Positions 34,903 through 43,563 of a stretch of 64,000 nucleotides of DNA are shown piece after piece. The position numbers were made by a program, and so were the translations under genes. The first letter of the stretch is position 1; each line of letters starts with the position of its first letter. The notes below the pieces were generated by a model. That model was given only the letters and a program-made list of their open reading frames with translations. It was not told the DNA's origin and did no database searches. The DNA is from Pedobacter sp. Leaf194 (GTDB lineage Bacteria > Bacteroidota > Bacteroidia > Sphingobacteriales > Sphingobacteriaceae): positions 151,575 through 215,574 of the forward strand of contig NZ_LMPU01000012.1 of the NCBI RefSeq assembly GCF_001423945.1, in the 5' to 3' direction.

Positions 34903-35331
34903 ATGAAAAATGATGTTTTAACTGTTGAGCGAACTTATGACGTACCCGCCGATAGAATCTGGCTGGCTTTAACCGACAATAATGAATTAAAGAAATGGTT
35001 TTTTGTGTTTAAGGATTTTAAACCAAAACCAGGCTTCAAGTTCGACTTTATGGGCGGGCCTGATGAAGGTCCGCATTTTTTGCATTTATGCGAAATATCG
35101 CAACTGATTGAAGGAAAAAAATTAGCGTACACATGGCGCTATGATGGCTACCCGGGTAACTCAGAAGTTTGCTGGGAATTATTTGAAAAAGATGGGCAAA
35201 CCCGCGTGGTTATCTCTCACTCCGGGCTTGAAAGTTTTGCCGAAAATGGAAAAGACTTCAGTAAAGAAAGTTTTAAAGGCGGATGGAGTTACTTTCTGAA
35301 TGATGCATTAAAAAGATATCTGGAAGAATAG
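34903..35331 (+). CDS. SRPBCC (AHSA1-like) domain protein
   Basis: 142 residues of the START/Bet v1-like hydrophobic-pocket fold: VERTYDVPADRIWLALTDNN at the N-terminus, then ELKKWFFVFKDFKPKPG, KLAYTWRYDGYPGNSEVCWE and the final helix GWSYFLNDALKRYLEE. AHSA1-like members of this type bind small ligands and often sit beside VOC proteins or ArsR regulators. No regulator is present here. It is the last gene of the run that begins at 34461 and ends in a good terminator. Confidence 0.87.
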   Translation: MKNDVLTVERTYDVPADRIWLALTDNNELKKWFFVFKDFKPKPGFKFDFMGGPDEGPHFLHLCEISQLIEGKKLAYTWRYDGYPGNSEVCWELFEKDGQTRVVISHSGLESFAENGKDFSKESFKGGWSYFLNDALKRYLEE

Positions 35332-35347
35332 TTTGTTTAACAAAAAG

Positions 35348-35376
35348 ATGCCCAGGCCTTAGGCGCTGGGCATTTT
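35348..35376. terminator. Terminator between the SRPBCC gene and the NUDIX gene
   Basis: ATGCCCAG (35348-35355) pairs with CTGGGCAT (35366-35373), with inner GCC/GGC. T follows on the plus strand and TTTTT on the minus strand (from 35346), so it can serve both convergent genes. Confidence 0.75.
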
Positions 35377-35402
35377 ATTAAACGCTTTACTTCTTATAAG
35401 AG

Positions 35403-35849
35403 TCAGGAATTAAATTGTCGCTTTAGAAGTGCCGCGACCGTTTTGTCTGTTTTAAATGTAATCTCATCAATCGATAAATCACTGATTTTAACCCATCGAA
35501 AAGCCTGAAGTATTTCACCTTCCCCATCAAAATCAAATATTTTATCTTTAAATGGTAGAACTAACGGCGCTTTCTCGCTCACCAGATAATATACACTTAT
35601 AACCTGGCTATCATTGAAAGAGGATTTTTCGAAGAAATCTGTTGTGTAAAAATGCGAGATAACATTAATTTCCGCATTGCATTCTTCCATAAATTCTCGT
35701 TTCAAACCGTCAATCAGGCCTTCGCCAAATTCTAATCCTCCACCCGGAAACTTACTAAAACGAAAGCCATATTCCTGTTCATCGCTCACCAGCACTTCAC
35801 CGCGATGGTTAATCAGTAAGCCATAAACCCGCACATTAAAGTAACTCAT
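35403..35849 (-). CDS. NUDIX hydrolase
   Basis: 148 residues with a complete NUDIX box: GGGLEFGEGLIDGLKREFME followed by ECNAEI (Gx5Ex7REUxEExGU). The enzyme hydrolyses a nucleoside diphosphate linked to another group; substrate unknown. It follows the CDF transporter on the same strand with a 14-base overlap, which indicates coupling, though no functional link is obvious. Confidence 0.92.
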   Translation of the reverse strand: MSYFNVRVYGLLINHRGEVLVSDEQEYGFRFSKFPGGGLEFGEGLIDGLKREFMEECNAEINVISHFYTTDFFEKSSFNDSQVISVYYLVSEKAPLVLPFKDKIFDFDGEGEILQAFRWVKISDLSIDEITFKTDKTVAALLKRQFNS

Positions 35850-36822
35850 TCTCGAAATGCTTTTTATTTTTGATTACAATTTCTGGTGTCCAAACAATTT
35901 CGTTTTTGAAAGCTTCTGCCCTAACCGGACATTCGCTCATGTGGCAGTAATGACAGCAGGCAGGCAAACATGGGTCTGCATGAATAAAAAGTTCTGCTTT
36001 TCTAACGCCGTTTTTATTGATAAGCTCATCAATCTGCGAAATTTCGCGATGAACTTCGTTGAGATCGAAGTAATATGGCAAGGTAACATGGCAATCGATA
36101 TGAAACTCGGGTCCGTACTGCTGAGTGCGTAGATTGTGTACATCAATCCAGGGATTATGCCTGTTTTTTTGTAGCACATCAACAACCTCCTCCACCAATG
36201 TAAAGTCACTTTCATCCATTAAACCCCCAACCGAGCCTCTGGTTAATTGGTAACCTGAATAAACAATGTAGAAGCCAACTAAAATAGAGAGCAAACTATC
36301 AAACCAAATAATATTCGTTAACTGAATTAAGATCAAACCAATTACTATCGCAACACTGGTATAAGTATCAGTTAGCAGGTGCTTTCCATCTGCCTGTAAG
36401 GTAATAGAATGTTCTTTTTTTCCGGTGTTAATCAGGTATAAACCAACCACCATATTAATCAATCCGGTTACACCAATAATTAAAGTACCCTCTAACAACT
36501 GGCCAACCGCATGCGGGTAAATCAAGTTGTACGACGATTTGAAGATAATAATGACCCCGGCAAGCAAGATCAAAATTCCTTCAACAAAGGCCGAGAAAAA
36601 TTCCACTTTACCATGGCCGTAAGGATGATTTTCATCTCTCGGCTGGGTACTTAAGTAAATGCTGTAAAAAGCAAAACTGCCCGCAATTACATTAACGATA
36701 CTTTCGGCAGCATCAGTTAAAATAGCGTTCGATGCCGTAATAAAATATGCCAAAAATTTCGCCAGCATTAAAACAATGCTCACAATCAGGGAAATTAAAA
36801 TTGCTCGTTTCTTTACCGTCAC
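35836..36822 (-). CDS. Cation diffusion facilitator (CDF) metal efflux transporter with a Cys-rich tail
   Basis: Six membrane helices with the CDF metal sites: TDAAESIVNVIAG in helix 2 and LQADGKHLLTDTYTS in helix 5, plus HPYGHGKVEFFSA. The cytoplasmic domain (VVDVLQKNRHNPWIDVHNLR) follows. The last ~50 residues carry a His/Cys-dense segment PCLPACCHYCHMSECPVR, which can bind Zn, Cd or Fe and is not part of the minimal CDF fold. It likely exports Zn or Fe by proton antiport. The initiator is GTG at 36822, 13 bases after a TATTTTTG promoter box. Divergent from the aminotransferase gene. Confidence 0.92.
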   Translation of the reverse strand: MTVKKRAILISLIVSIVLMLAKFLAYFITASNAILTDAAESIVNVIAGSFAFYSIYLSTQPRDENHPYGHGKVEFFSAFVEGILILLAGVIIIFKSSYNLIYPHAVGQLLEGTLIIGVTGLINMVVGLYLINTGKKEHSITLQADGKHLLTDTYTSVAIVIGLILIQLTNIIWFDSLLSILVGFYIVYSGYQLTRGSVGGLMDESDFTLVEEVVDVLQKNRHNPWIDVHNLRTQQYGPEFHIDCHVTLPYYFDLNEVHREISQIDELINKNGVRKAELFIHADPCLPACCHYCHMSECPVRAEAFKNEIVWTPEIVIKNKKHFENELL

Positions 36823-36835
36823 CAGGATTTTTTTT

Positions 36836-36843
36836 CAAAAATA
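36836..36843 (-). promoter_or_regulatory. -7 promoter box for the CDF-NUDIX operon
   Basis: Minus-strand TATTTTTG (exact TAnnTTTG) ends 13 bases before the GTG start at 36822. No clear -33 TTG at the ideal distance. Confidence 0.4.
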
Positions 36844-36907
36844 CGGTAATGAAATAAATTAATCAGAAAAACTGCGTCTTTTTTAGTGCAGAATAATATT
36901 TGGTTTA

Positions 36908-36915
36908 TATATTTG
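36908..36915 (+). promoter_or_regulatory. -7 promoter box for the aminotransferase gene
   Basis: TATATTTG (exact TAnnTTTG) ends 18 bases before the ATG at 36934, supporting that ATG over the upstream frame start at 36886, which would lie above the promoter box. Confidence 0.45.
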
Positions 36916-36933
36916 CGCTCAAAGCAATTAACC

Positions 36934-38130
36934 ATGAGCATTTTATCTAAAAGAATCAATAATTTATCCGAATCGGCAACGCTTAAAATGACCAAACTGG
37001 GTCGCGAATTAGCCTCAAAAGGCATTAACATTATTAGTTTAAGTGTTGGAGAGCCGGATTTTAATACGCCAGACCACGTAAAAAATGCAGCAAAAAAAGC
37101 TCTGGACGATAATTTTACCCGTTATTCACCAGTACCCGGTTATCCGGACCTGCGCCAGGCAATTGTTAATAAACTTAAAACGGAGAATAATTTAGATTAT
37201 GATATTTCACAGATCGTAGTTTCTACGGGTGCAAAACAATCGCTTTCAAATGTAATTTTAACATTAATTGATCCGGGAGATGAAGTGATAATTCCAACTC
37301 CATATTGGGTTTCATACTCGGAAATGGTTGTCCTTGCCGAAGGTAAATCAGTCTTTATTGATACCGATATCGATAGCAATTTTAAAATAACACCCGAACA
37401 ACTGGAAGCGGCGATTACGCCTAAATCAAAGCTTTTTATGTTTTCGTCGCCATGCAACCCTACGGGTTCGGTATACAGCAAAGCTGAATTGGCTGCTTTA
37501 GTGAAGGTTTTTGAAAAACATCCAAACATTTATATCCTGTCTGACGAAATTTATGAACACATTAATTTTGTAGATAACCACGAATCAATTGCGCAATTCG
37601 AAAGCATAAAAGACCGCGTAATTATTGTTAATGGCTTTTCTAAAGCGTTTGCCATGACTGGATGGAGATTGGGTTATATTGCAGCTAATAAAGAAATCGC
37701 TGCAGCAAATGATAAGCTTCAGGGCCAAACCACATCAGGAACCTGCTCTATAGCTCAACGTGCGGGTATTGTTGCTTATGAGCAGGGTTTAGAAAGCGTT
37801 TTAAAAATGAAAGAAGCATTTTTACGACGCAGAGAACTTGTTTATAACTTATTAAACGAAATTCCGGGCGTAAAGACAAATCTTCCTGATGGAGCCTTTT
37901 ATTTTTTCCCTGAAATCAGTTCCTTTTTCGGTAAAAAGGATGCGGATGGTAATGTGATTAAAGACTCTTCAGATTTAGCACTTTACTTGCTTAATGTTGG
38001 CCACGTGGCTACTGTTGGCGGCGATTCATTTGGCAATAACAATTACATCCGTCTCTCTTATGCCGCATCTGACGAAAGTTTAGTTGAAGCTTTAAGAAGG
38101 ATAAAAGAAGCATTGGGTAAATTGAGTTAG
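36934..38130 (+). CDS. aspC: Aspartate aminotransferase-type PLP enzyme (class I)
   Basis: 398 residues of fold type I aminotransferase. The PLP lysine is K237 in NGFSKAFAMTGWRLGYIAA; other landmarks are SLSVGEPDFNTPDHV, YSPVPGYPDLRQAI, SSPCNPTGSVYSKAEL (N-P-x-G) and the C-terminal R in YIRLSYAAS. This is the Ib subgroup that includes Thermus AspAT, interconverting aspartate and oxaloacetate, and possibly other amino acids or prephenate. Start set by the promoter box and the conserved MSILSKRINNL opening. Monocistronic with a strong terminator. Confidence 0.93.
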   Translation: MSILSKRINNLSESATLKMTKLGRELASKGINIISLSVGEPDFNTPDHVKNAAKKALDDNFTRYSPVPGYPDLRQAIVNKLKTENNLDYDISQIVVSTGAKQSLSNVILTLIDPGDEVIIPTPYWVSYSEMVVLAEGKSVFIDTDIDSNFKITPEQLEAAITPKSKLFMFSSPCNPTGSVYSKAELAALVKVFEKHPNIYILSDEIYEHINFVDNHESIAQFESIKDRVIIVNGFSKAFAMTGWRLGYIAANKEIAAANDKLQGQTTSGTCSIAQRAGIVAYEQGLESVLKMKEAFLRRRELVYNLLNEIPGVKTNLPDGAFYFFPEISSFFGKKDADGNVIKDSSDLALYLLNVGHVATVGGDSFGNNNYIRLSYAASDESLVEALRRIKEALGKLS

Positions 38131-38149
38131 AACGTTAATTATAGACAAA

Positions 38150-38190
38150 AAATCCCTTGCTGATTTAGATTTGCAAGGGATTTTTTTTTT
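38150..38190 (+). terminator. Intrinsic terminator of the aminotransferase gene
   Basis: AAATCCCTTGC (38150-38160) pairs perfectly with GCAAGGGATTT (38173-38183), followed by T through 38190. Confidence 0.92.
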
Positions 38191-38371
38191 GCTACGATGT
38201 CTGTTAAAATTCATCAGTTTTCTCATCGAATGAAATACTTTGAGGTTTCTGGTTATTATTCGGAAGCTTTTCGCTTAACCTCTAGGATTGATAGCAACTT
38301 TAATATCAAAATAACAAATTAAGATATTATCTTTACTGCCTTATCAGTCATCTCCTACATTTCTATTTTTC

Positions 38372-39475
38372 ATGACAAAAGATGTTATCTCAAAGACGAA
38401 CAGGTCTGGTTCGTTAGATTTACTTCGAATCATCGCTGTAATCGCAATATTCTTAGGTCATTATGCAGATTCTTTTAACTATGTCTTCAGGATAGTACCT
38501 GAAAATCTGAAATATAGTCCGGTAGTTCGTTATTCTACAGTTGCATTAACTATTTTCTTCATGGTAAGTAGTTACGTAATAACGATGACATCCCTTAAAA
38601 GAAACATCCAAGATTTCGTAATTATAAGATTAGCAAGGATTTACCCGCTATTTTGGGTTAGTTGTATCGTTGCGTTTCTGCTACCAAGATTTTACGGCGA
38701 ACACTCGTATCTGCCTACACTTCCCTTCAAAACCCTTTTGATGAATATGACGATGATGCCAACAGTATTTGGTTTTCAGGCGCTTAGCCCGGTATTCCAT
38801 ACATTGGTTGTAGAACTTTGCTTTTATCTTTTTGTGCTTTTTATATTAATTTTTAAAGGTTGGAATAAAATTTTACTCATAATTACGGTTCTCCTTAGTT
38901 TATTCGCAATCGGACAGTTCTTCCCTGCAACCAGGAATGCCTATTTCATGTTTACACCGTTTATTGCCGGGATGTTATTCTATTTTATTAATGCAAAAAA
39001 GTTTACGCCCTGGAAAGTTTACACACTTGCCTTAGTTAATTTTTGTTTTGCGTTAAAAGGTTCTATGCTTTTAACTGAAGATATTGACAGATATTATAAA
39101 ATACCCCACTCTGCTAATTATTTTGTAATGGGCGGCATAATCACCCTACTCTACTTAACGTTTCTTTTAATTTCTTTAAAGAAAATCAATATCCCCGGTT
39201 ACCCATTCCTTAAAAAGCTTGGTGAAATTGCCTACCCGTTTTTCCTTTTCCACATATTCTTCCTTGGCGTGTACTGGCATTTTAGAAATACCATTCAGGC
39301 AGACATCCTACTTTGGGGTTTAATGATCTTTATCGGGCTAATCTGTTGGGGCTTAAACGTCTTCGTAGAAAAACCACTTTCTAAAATCGTAAGCTTAATT
39401 CTGGTATTCATTTTCAACGTTTTCAGAAAAAGAGATATCTCAGTAAAAAGTGAAAGTTTAACTCACCAATTTTAG
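38372..39475 (+). CDS. Acyltransferase-3 family membrane O-acyltransferase
   Basis: A polytopic protein of 367 residues with the acyltransferase-3 opening GSLDLLRIIAVIAIFLGHYA (R and H conserved), the RLARIYPLFWVS block and about ten membrane helices. These enzymes move acetyl or other acyl groups across the membrane onto polysaccharides, glycolipids or antibiotics. It stands 61 bases before the ABC exporter and is co-oriented with the following glycosyl- and prenyltransferase genes, so it is likely the decorating step of that pathway, although its own link by promoter or overlap is not shown. Confidence 0.87.
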   Translation: MTKDVISKTNRSGSLDLLRIIAVIAIFLGHYADSFNYVFRIVPENLKYSPVVRYSTVALTIFFMVSSYVITMTSLKRNIQDFVIIRLARIYPLFWVSCIVAFLLPRFYGEHSYLPTLPFKTLLMNMTMMPTVFGFQALSPVFHTLVVELCFYLFVLFILIFKGWNKILLIITVLLSLFAIGQFFPATRNAYFMFTPFIAGMLFYFINAKKFTPWKVYTLALVNFCFALKGSMLLTEDIDRYYKIPHSANYFVMGGIITLLYLTFLLISLKKINIPGYPFLKKLGEIAYPFFLFHIFFLGVYWHFRNTIQADILLWGLMIFIGLICWGLNVFVEKPLSKIVSLILVFIFNVFRKRDISVKSESLTHQF

Positions 39476-39536
39476 TTGTCTCAAAAAATTCAGTTCTATA
39501 CTCGTGTTAAATTGCAATAAAATTCCCTGATAATTT

Positions 39537-41348
39537 ATGATTAAATCGTTTACCAGCAAAGTTCAAAAATTCAGCAGTAGCCTAAGTATTTTCAGGCTCT
39601 TAAAGCTGATCTGGGAAGGCTCAAAACAGTGGTCTATCATTTCAATATCTTTTATCGCAATAGAAAGTGGTTTATTTTTTTCTTCGTTATACTTTCTTAA
39701 AGTGCTTATCGATACCATTTCAGCGCATGGAATTAATGATATTAAAAATGAACCCGAGGTAATTAAATACATTATCCTTTCAACTTTATCGGCTATTCTT
39801 TTTACTTCTGTGAAAGCGATTTCGAATTACATAACAGAAAAACAATCGGGAAAAGTAGCTGAACATATTGATGAGAAGATTCATAATTGCGCAATTGAAC
39901 TCGACCTCTCGTTCTACGAGAGTCCAGGCTATTTCGATATTTTAAAGCGAGCTAGGGATATGGCTACCGATCGGCCAAACGTCATTGTTTTTACCATGGT
40001 AGATATTGCAAAAAACATGATCAGTTTAATTTTAATTGCTTCGATGCTTGTATCGATAGACTGGAGGCTGTTTCCAATACTTGCGCTATTCGTAGTGCCG
40101 ACTTTATGGGTTAGAATCAACTTTGCAGACAGCCAAAACATTTTACGGCTATCGCAGACTGCACTGGAACGAAAATCGAATTACTTAAGCACGCTGTTAA
40201 CTTCAGATGTGCACGCAAAAGAGGTAAGAAGTTTCGGTCTCGGCAATCATTTAAAGAAATTGTATGTCGATATCAGACTCTTATTATTGTCAGGAAGGTT
40301 GAAAATAAGTAAGCAAAAAACTTACCAGGAGTTAATAACATCAACCATCGCCACAATGGGCTTTTTTGCTTGTGTGGCATACATCGCTATCGGAAGCATT
40401 CACGGCATCACCAGTGTTGGCGATATTTCGCTTTTCCTTATTGCGTTTCCGCAAGCATTTAATATTATGCAAAATCTGTCATCCGGCATTTCCACACTAT
40501 ATCATAACAACATTTTTGTAAAGAGTATTTTCGAACTCTTTGATTTAAAGAGTAGCCTGAAAGAAAATGAGAACCCGCTAGTGATACCCGCCGATAATGA
40601 AGTTGATTTAGAACTAAAAGGCGTGAGTTTTATTTATCCCCATGCAGAAAAAAATACATTAACGGATATAAACTTAAAAATGCCTGCGGGTAAAATAGTT
40701 GCTGTTGTAGGAAGTAACGGGGCTGGAAAATCTACTTTAATTAAATTACTTTGCAGGCTGTATGATCCAACGTCAGGTTCAGTTAACTTGAATTATACAG
40801 ATATTAAGTCATTTAAAATTGCAGACTATCAAAAGCAAATCTGTGCTGTTTTTCAGGATTTCGGAAAGTACAATGTGACTGTTGCCGAGAATATCCGTTT
40901 TGGCGACATCTATAATGAGATCAGATTTGAAGACATTGTTGAGGCAGCGAAGAATTCAGGAGCAGATAAGTTTATTGATAACTTTCCCAATAAATATGAG
41001 ACCACAATGGGTAGAATATTTGAAGACGGACATGAAGTTAGTATCGGACAATGGCAAAAGTTAGCCATTGCCAGGGCTTTTTACAGCAACTCGCGATTCA
41101 TCGTGCTTGACGAAGCAACAAGTGCACTTGATGCAACAGCAGAAAAAGAATTATTTGACTCATTCAGAGAACGGATAGGTAACAGGGCGGCGCTAATCAT
41201 AAGCCACAGGCAATCTGCTGTTAAACATGCAGATTATATTTATATGCTTGTAAATGGAACAATATCTGAATCCGGCACTCACGAGGAACTCGTATCATTA
41301 AAAGGTGATTACTATCACCTATTCAATGATAACTTAGCAACAGATTAA
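39537..41348 (+). CDS. ABC exporter, fused permease-ATPase (ABCB type)
   Basis: 603 residues: six membrane helices (about 1-320) fused to an ATPase. Walker A is GSNGAGKS at 392-399, Walker B is RFIVLDEATSALD, and the H-loop is IISHRQSA. The signature reads VSIGQWQKLAIARA rather than LSGGQ, a variant typical of peptide, lantibiotic and lipid exporters. No N-terminal C39 protease domain, so it does not cleave a leader. The stop is separated by one base from the GT4 gene, tying it to the glycosyl/prenyl genes. Substrate unknown; a prenylated glycolipid made by the neighbours is the simplest inference. Confidence 0.92.
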   Translation: MIKSFTSKVQKFSSSLSIFRLLKLIWEGSKQWSIISISFIAIESGLFFSSLYFLKVLIDTISAHGINDIKNEPEVIKYIILSTLSAILFTSVKAISNYITEKQSGKVAEHIDEKIHNCAIELDLSFYESPGYFDILKRARDMATDRPNVIVFTMVDIAKNMISLILIASMLVSIDWRLFPILALFVVPTLWVRINFADSQNILRLSQTALERKSNYLSTLLTSDVHAKEVRSFGLGNHLKKLYVDIRLLLLSGRLKISKQKTYQELITSTIATMGFFACVAYIAIGSIHGITSVGDISLFLIAFPQAFNIMQNLSSGISTLYHNNIFVKSIFELFDLKSSLKENENPLVIPADNEVDLELKGVSFIYPHAEKNTLTDINLKMPAGKIVAVVGSNGAGKSTLIKLLCRLYDPTSGSVNLNYTDIKSFKIADYQKQICAVFQDFGKYNVTVAENIRFGDIYNEIRFEDIVEAAKNSGADKFIDNFPNKYETTMGRIFEDGHEVSIGQWQKLAIARAFYSNSRFIVLDEATSALDATAEKELFDSFRERIGNRAALIISHRQSAVKHADYIYMLVNGTISESGTHEELVSLKGDYYHLFNDNLATD

Positions 41349-41349
41349 A

Positions 41350-42519
41350 ATGCAAAAAATTATTATCGTTAGTACTTGTGCGGAAGATTGGGGCGGTAGC
41401 GAAGAGTTATGGGGACGCAGTGTACCATTACTACAAAATGCAGGTTTTGAAATTTCTGTAGTTAAGTATCAAATAAACAGACAGCATCCGGCATTTATTA
41501 AACTAGCTGCTAAAGGGGTTATGTTATTTGATATTTTTCCAAGAAAGTCTGCTCCTGAACGCATTCTAAATTTTGCAGGAAACTTTATTGAAAAAGTTGC
41601 AGTAGGTCTAAAGCTGAAACCCTGGAAATTTGAAGAAGATTTTAGCGGCTTCGTAAATATCATAAAAAAAGAGTCGCCTGCGCTAGTAATAATTTCACAA
41701 GGAATTAATTTTGATGGTTTGAAACTTGCCTATCAATGCAATTTGTTGAACGTGCCTTATGTGACTATAGCACAGAAAGCGGTAGATTTTTATTGGCCTC
41801 AAACCCAAGACAGAAAAATAATGCTGGGGGCATTGGAACATTCTAGAATGAACTACTATGTTTCTAAACACAATTTGCGTCTTACCGAAGAACAGTTTGG
41901 AAAAAAATTAATAAATGCCAAGGTAATCTTCAATCCCGTTAAACTTTCAGGTAATATTGTTCCCTATCCAAAAGAGATAAAAACATATAGGCTTGCTTGC
42001 TTGGGGAGATTATTTGTTTTAGATAAAGGACAGGATCTGTTAATCAGAATTTTATCTCAGGAAAAATGGCGCAATCGTCCGGTTCAAGTATCGTTTATAG
42101 GTTCCGGAGTAGATAAGAATGCGTTGGTTGACATGAAGAACTTACTGAAAGTAGAAAATATTGATTTTGTGGGGCAGATTGATAATGTGGAAAAAATGTG
42201 GCATTCTTACCATGCACTTATCTTGCCATCAAGAAGTGAAGGATTGCCGCTTTCTATGGTGGAGGCAATGTCAGCAGGGCGACTTGTAATTATCTCTAAT
42301 GTAGGTGGAAATACGGAAATTACCACTGAAGGCGTGAACGCTTTCTCAGGTTTCCCAAATGAAATTTCTTTTGAAGATGCAATGGAAAGAGCATGGCAGC
42401 AAAGAGAACAATGGGAACAGATGGGAAGAAATGGCGCTGAGACAGTTTCTAAACTAATCCCGAAATCGCCCGAAGGTGATTTCTCAGATATGATTATAAA
42501 ACTTATTAAATCAGTTTAA
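41350..42519 (+). CDS. Family 4 glycosyltransferase (GT-B)
   Basis: 389 residues with two Rossmann-like halves. The N-terminal part (IIIVSTCAEDWGGSEELWGR) is a GT4 start with the acceptor-side GGSE loop. The C-terminal donor domain shows LGRLFVLDKGQDLLIRIL and LPSRSEGLPLSMVEAMSAGR, which holds the EGLPLSxxEAMxxG (E-x7-E-like) nucleotide-sugar motif. It would transfer a sugar from a nucleotide donor with retention, probably to a lipid or small acceptor. It begins one base after the ABC exporter and ends 9 bases before the alpha/alpha-barrel gene. Confidence 0.9.
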   Translation: MQKIIIVSTCAEDWGGSEELWGRSVPLLQNAGFEISVVKYQINRQHPAFIKLAAKGVMLFDIFPRKSAPERILNFAGNFIEKVAVGLKLKPWKFEEDFSGFVNIIKKESPALVIISQGINFDGLKLAYQCNLLNVPYVTIAQKAVDFYWPQTQDRKIMLGALEHSRMNYYVSKHNLRLTEEQFGKKLINAKVIFNPVKLSGNIVPYPKEIKTYRLACLGRLFVLDKGQDLLIRILSQEKWRNRPVQVSFIGSGVDKNALVDMKNLLKVENIDFVGQIDNVEKMWHSYHALILPSRSEGLPLSMVEAMSAGRLVIISNVGGNTEITTEGVNAFSGFPNEISFEDAMERAWQQREQWEQMGRNGAETVSKLIPKSPEGDFSDMIIKLIKSV

Positions 42520-42528
42520 TTAAACAAT

Positions 42529-43563
42529 ATGCTCTCTAGAGACATAGATGAATCAATTCAAAAGGGGATTTCTTATCTTCATCAGAATCAATTTCCTAAT
42601 GGTGAATTTTGTTGCTACATCGGACATGAAGACACCATGTTGGAAACAGTTCCTGATGCAAACGTTTTCCCAACATCTTTAATTGCATATTCAATACTCG
42701 ATTTGGGTGATTTTTCAAAAGTGAATGATATTTTACAGCTTTCTGCATCATTTTTACAAGCACAATCAATGAGAGGTGGGATATGGAACAACTTTACAAA
42801 AGCTCATCCTTACTTTAAGGTATGCCCTCCAGATGTCGACAATACCTCGTGCGCTTCGATATTACTGAACGCTGTTAACAGAGAGTTTCAAAGCAATGAA
42901 GCTATGCTGTTGTTGAACAGGAACAGAAATAATTTATTTTATAGCTGGTATACTTTTAGGCCAACTCTGAAATGGAATAAAGATTACTGGCTGCTCATGT
43001 TGAGGGAGTTTAAATACCCAGTTCAATCTTTACTATTCTGGGCTAATGTAGAGGCCAAAAAGTATGACATTGATGCTGTGGTGAATGCAAATGTCCTTTT
43101 TTATCTGGGATTAACAAAAGATACGTCAGGAATTATTAACTACCTGCTCGACATAATTTTAACCCAAAAAGAAGCTGACTGTGATAAGTGGTATCGGAAT
43201 CCGTTCACGATATATTATTTTTTTTCGAGAATCTTGTACTCAGGAGTGGCAGAGTTAGAACCGATAAGGAAGCCTATCACCCAGCGAATAATTGATACCA
43301 TTAAACAAGATGGTTCTTTTGGGGAAAGTATACTAGACACAGCTCTGGCAGTAATTTCGCTTATCAAACTAAATTATCAAATCACAAATTTAGAAAAAGC
43401 CATTAACTTTATCGTTAACACCCAAGGTGAATATGGGGAATGGCCTCGCTGGGCAGTTTATTACGGGGGGCCGAAGAAATTACAATGTTATGGCTCCGAA
43501 GAATTAACTACTGGTTTCTGCCTCGAAGCATTAGCGCTATATAAATCCAGATACAGCAAATGA
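42529..43563 (+). CDS. Single alpha/alpha-barrel protein of the prenyltransferase/squalene-cyclase fold
   Basis: 344 residues made of repeated helix pairs with QW-like motifs: GISYLHQNQFPNGEFCCYIG at 13-32, QSMRGGIWNNF, IKQDGSFGESILDTALAVIS and VNTQGEYGEWPRWAVYYGG near the end. This is the barrel shared by squalene/hopene cyclases, diterpene class II cyclases and protein prenyltransferase beta subunits. At 102-105 the sequence CPPDVDNTSCAS looks like the class II DxDD motif with the last Asp replaced by Asn, so classical protonation chemistry is doubtful. Zn ligands of protein prenyltransferases are not evident. No signal peptide. It overlaps the UbiA gene by four bases (ATGA), which implies a shared pathway. 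Enzyme, modified cyclase or substrate-holding partner are all possible. Confidence 0.65.
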   Translation: MLSRDIDESIQKGISYLHQNQFPNGEFCCYIGHEDTMLETVPDANVFPTSLIAYSILDLGDFSKVNDILQLSASFLQAQSMRGGIWNNFTKAHPYFKVCPPDVDNTSCASILLNAVNREFQSNEAMLLLNRNRNNLFYSWYTFRPTLKWNKDYWLLMLREFKYPVQSLLFWANVEAKKYDIDAVVNANVLFYLGLTKDTSGIINYLLDIILTQKEADCDKWYRNPFTIYYFFSRILYSGVAELEPIRKPITQRIIDTIKQDGSFGESILDTALAVISLIKLNYQITNLEKAINFIVNTQGEYGEWPRWAVYYGGPKKLQCYGSEELTTGFCLEALALYKSRYSK

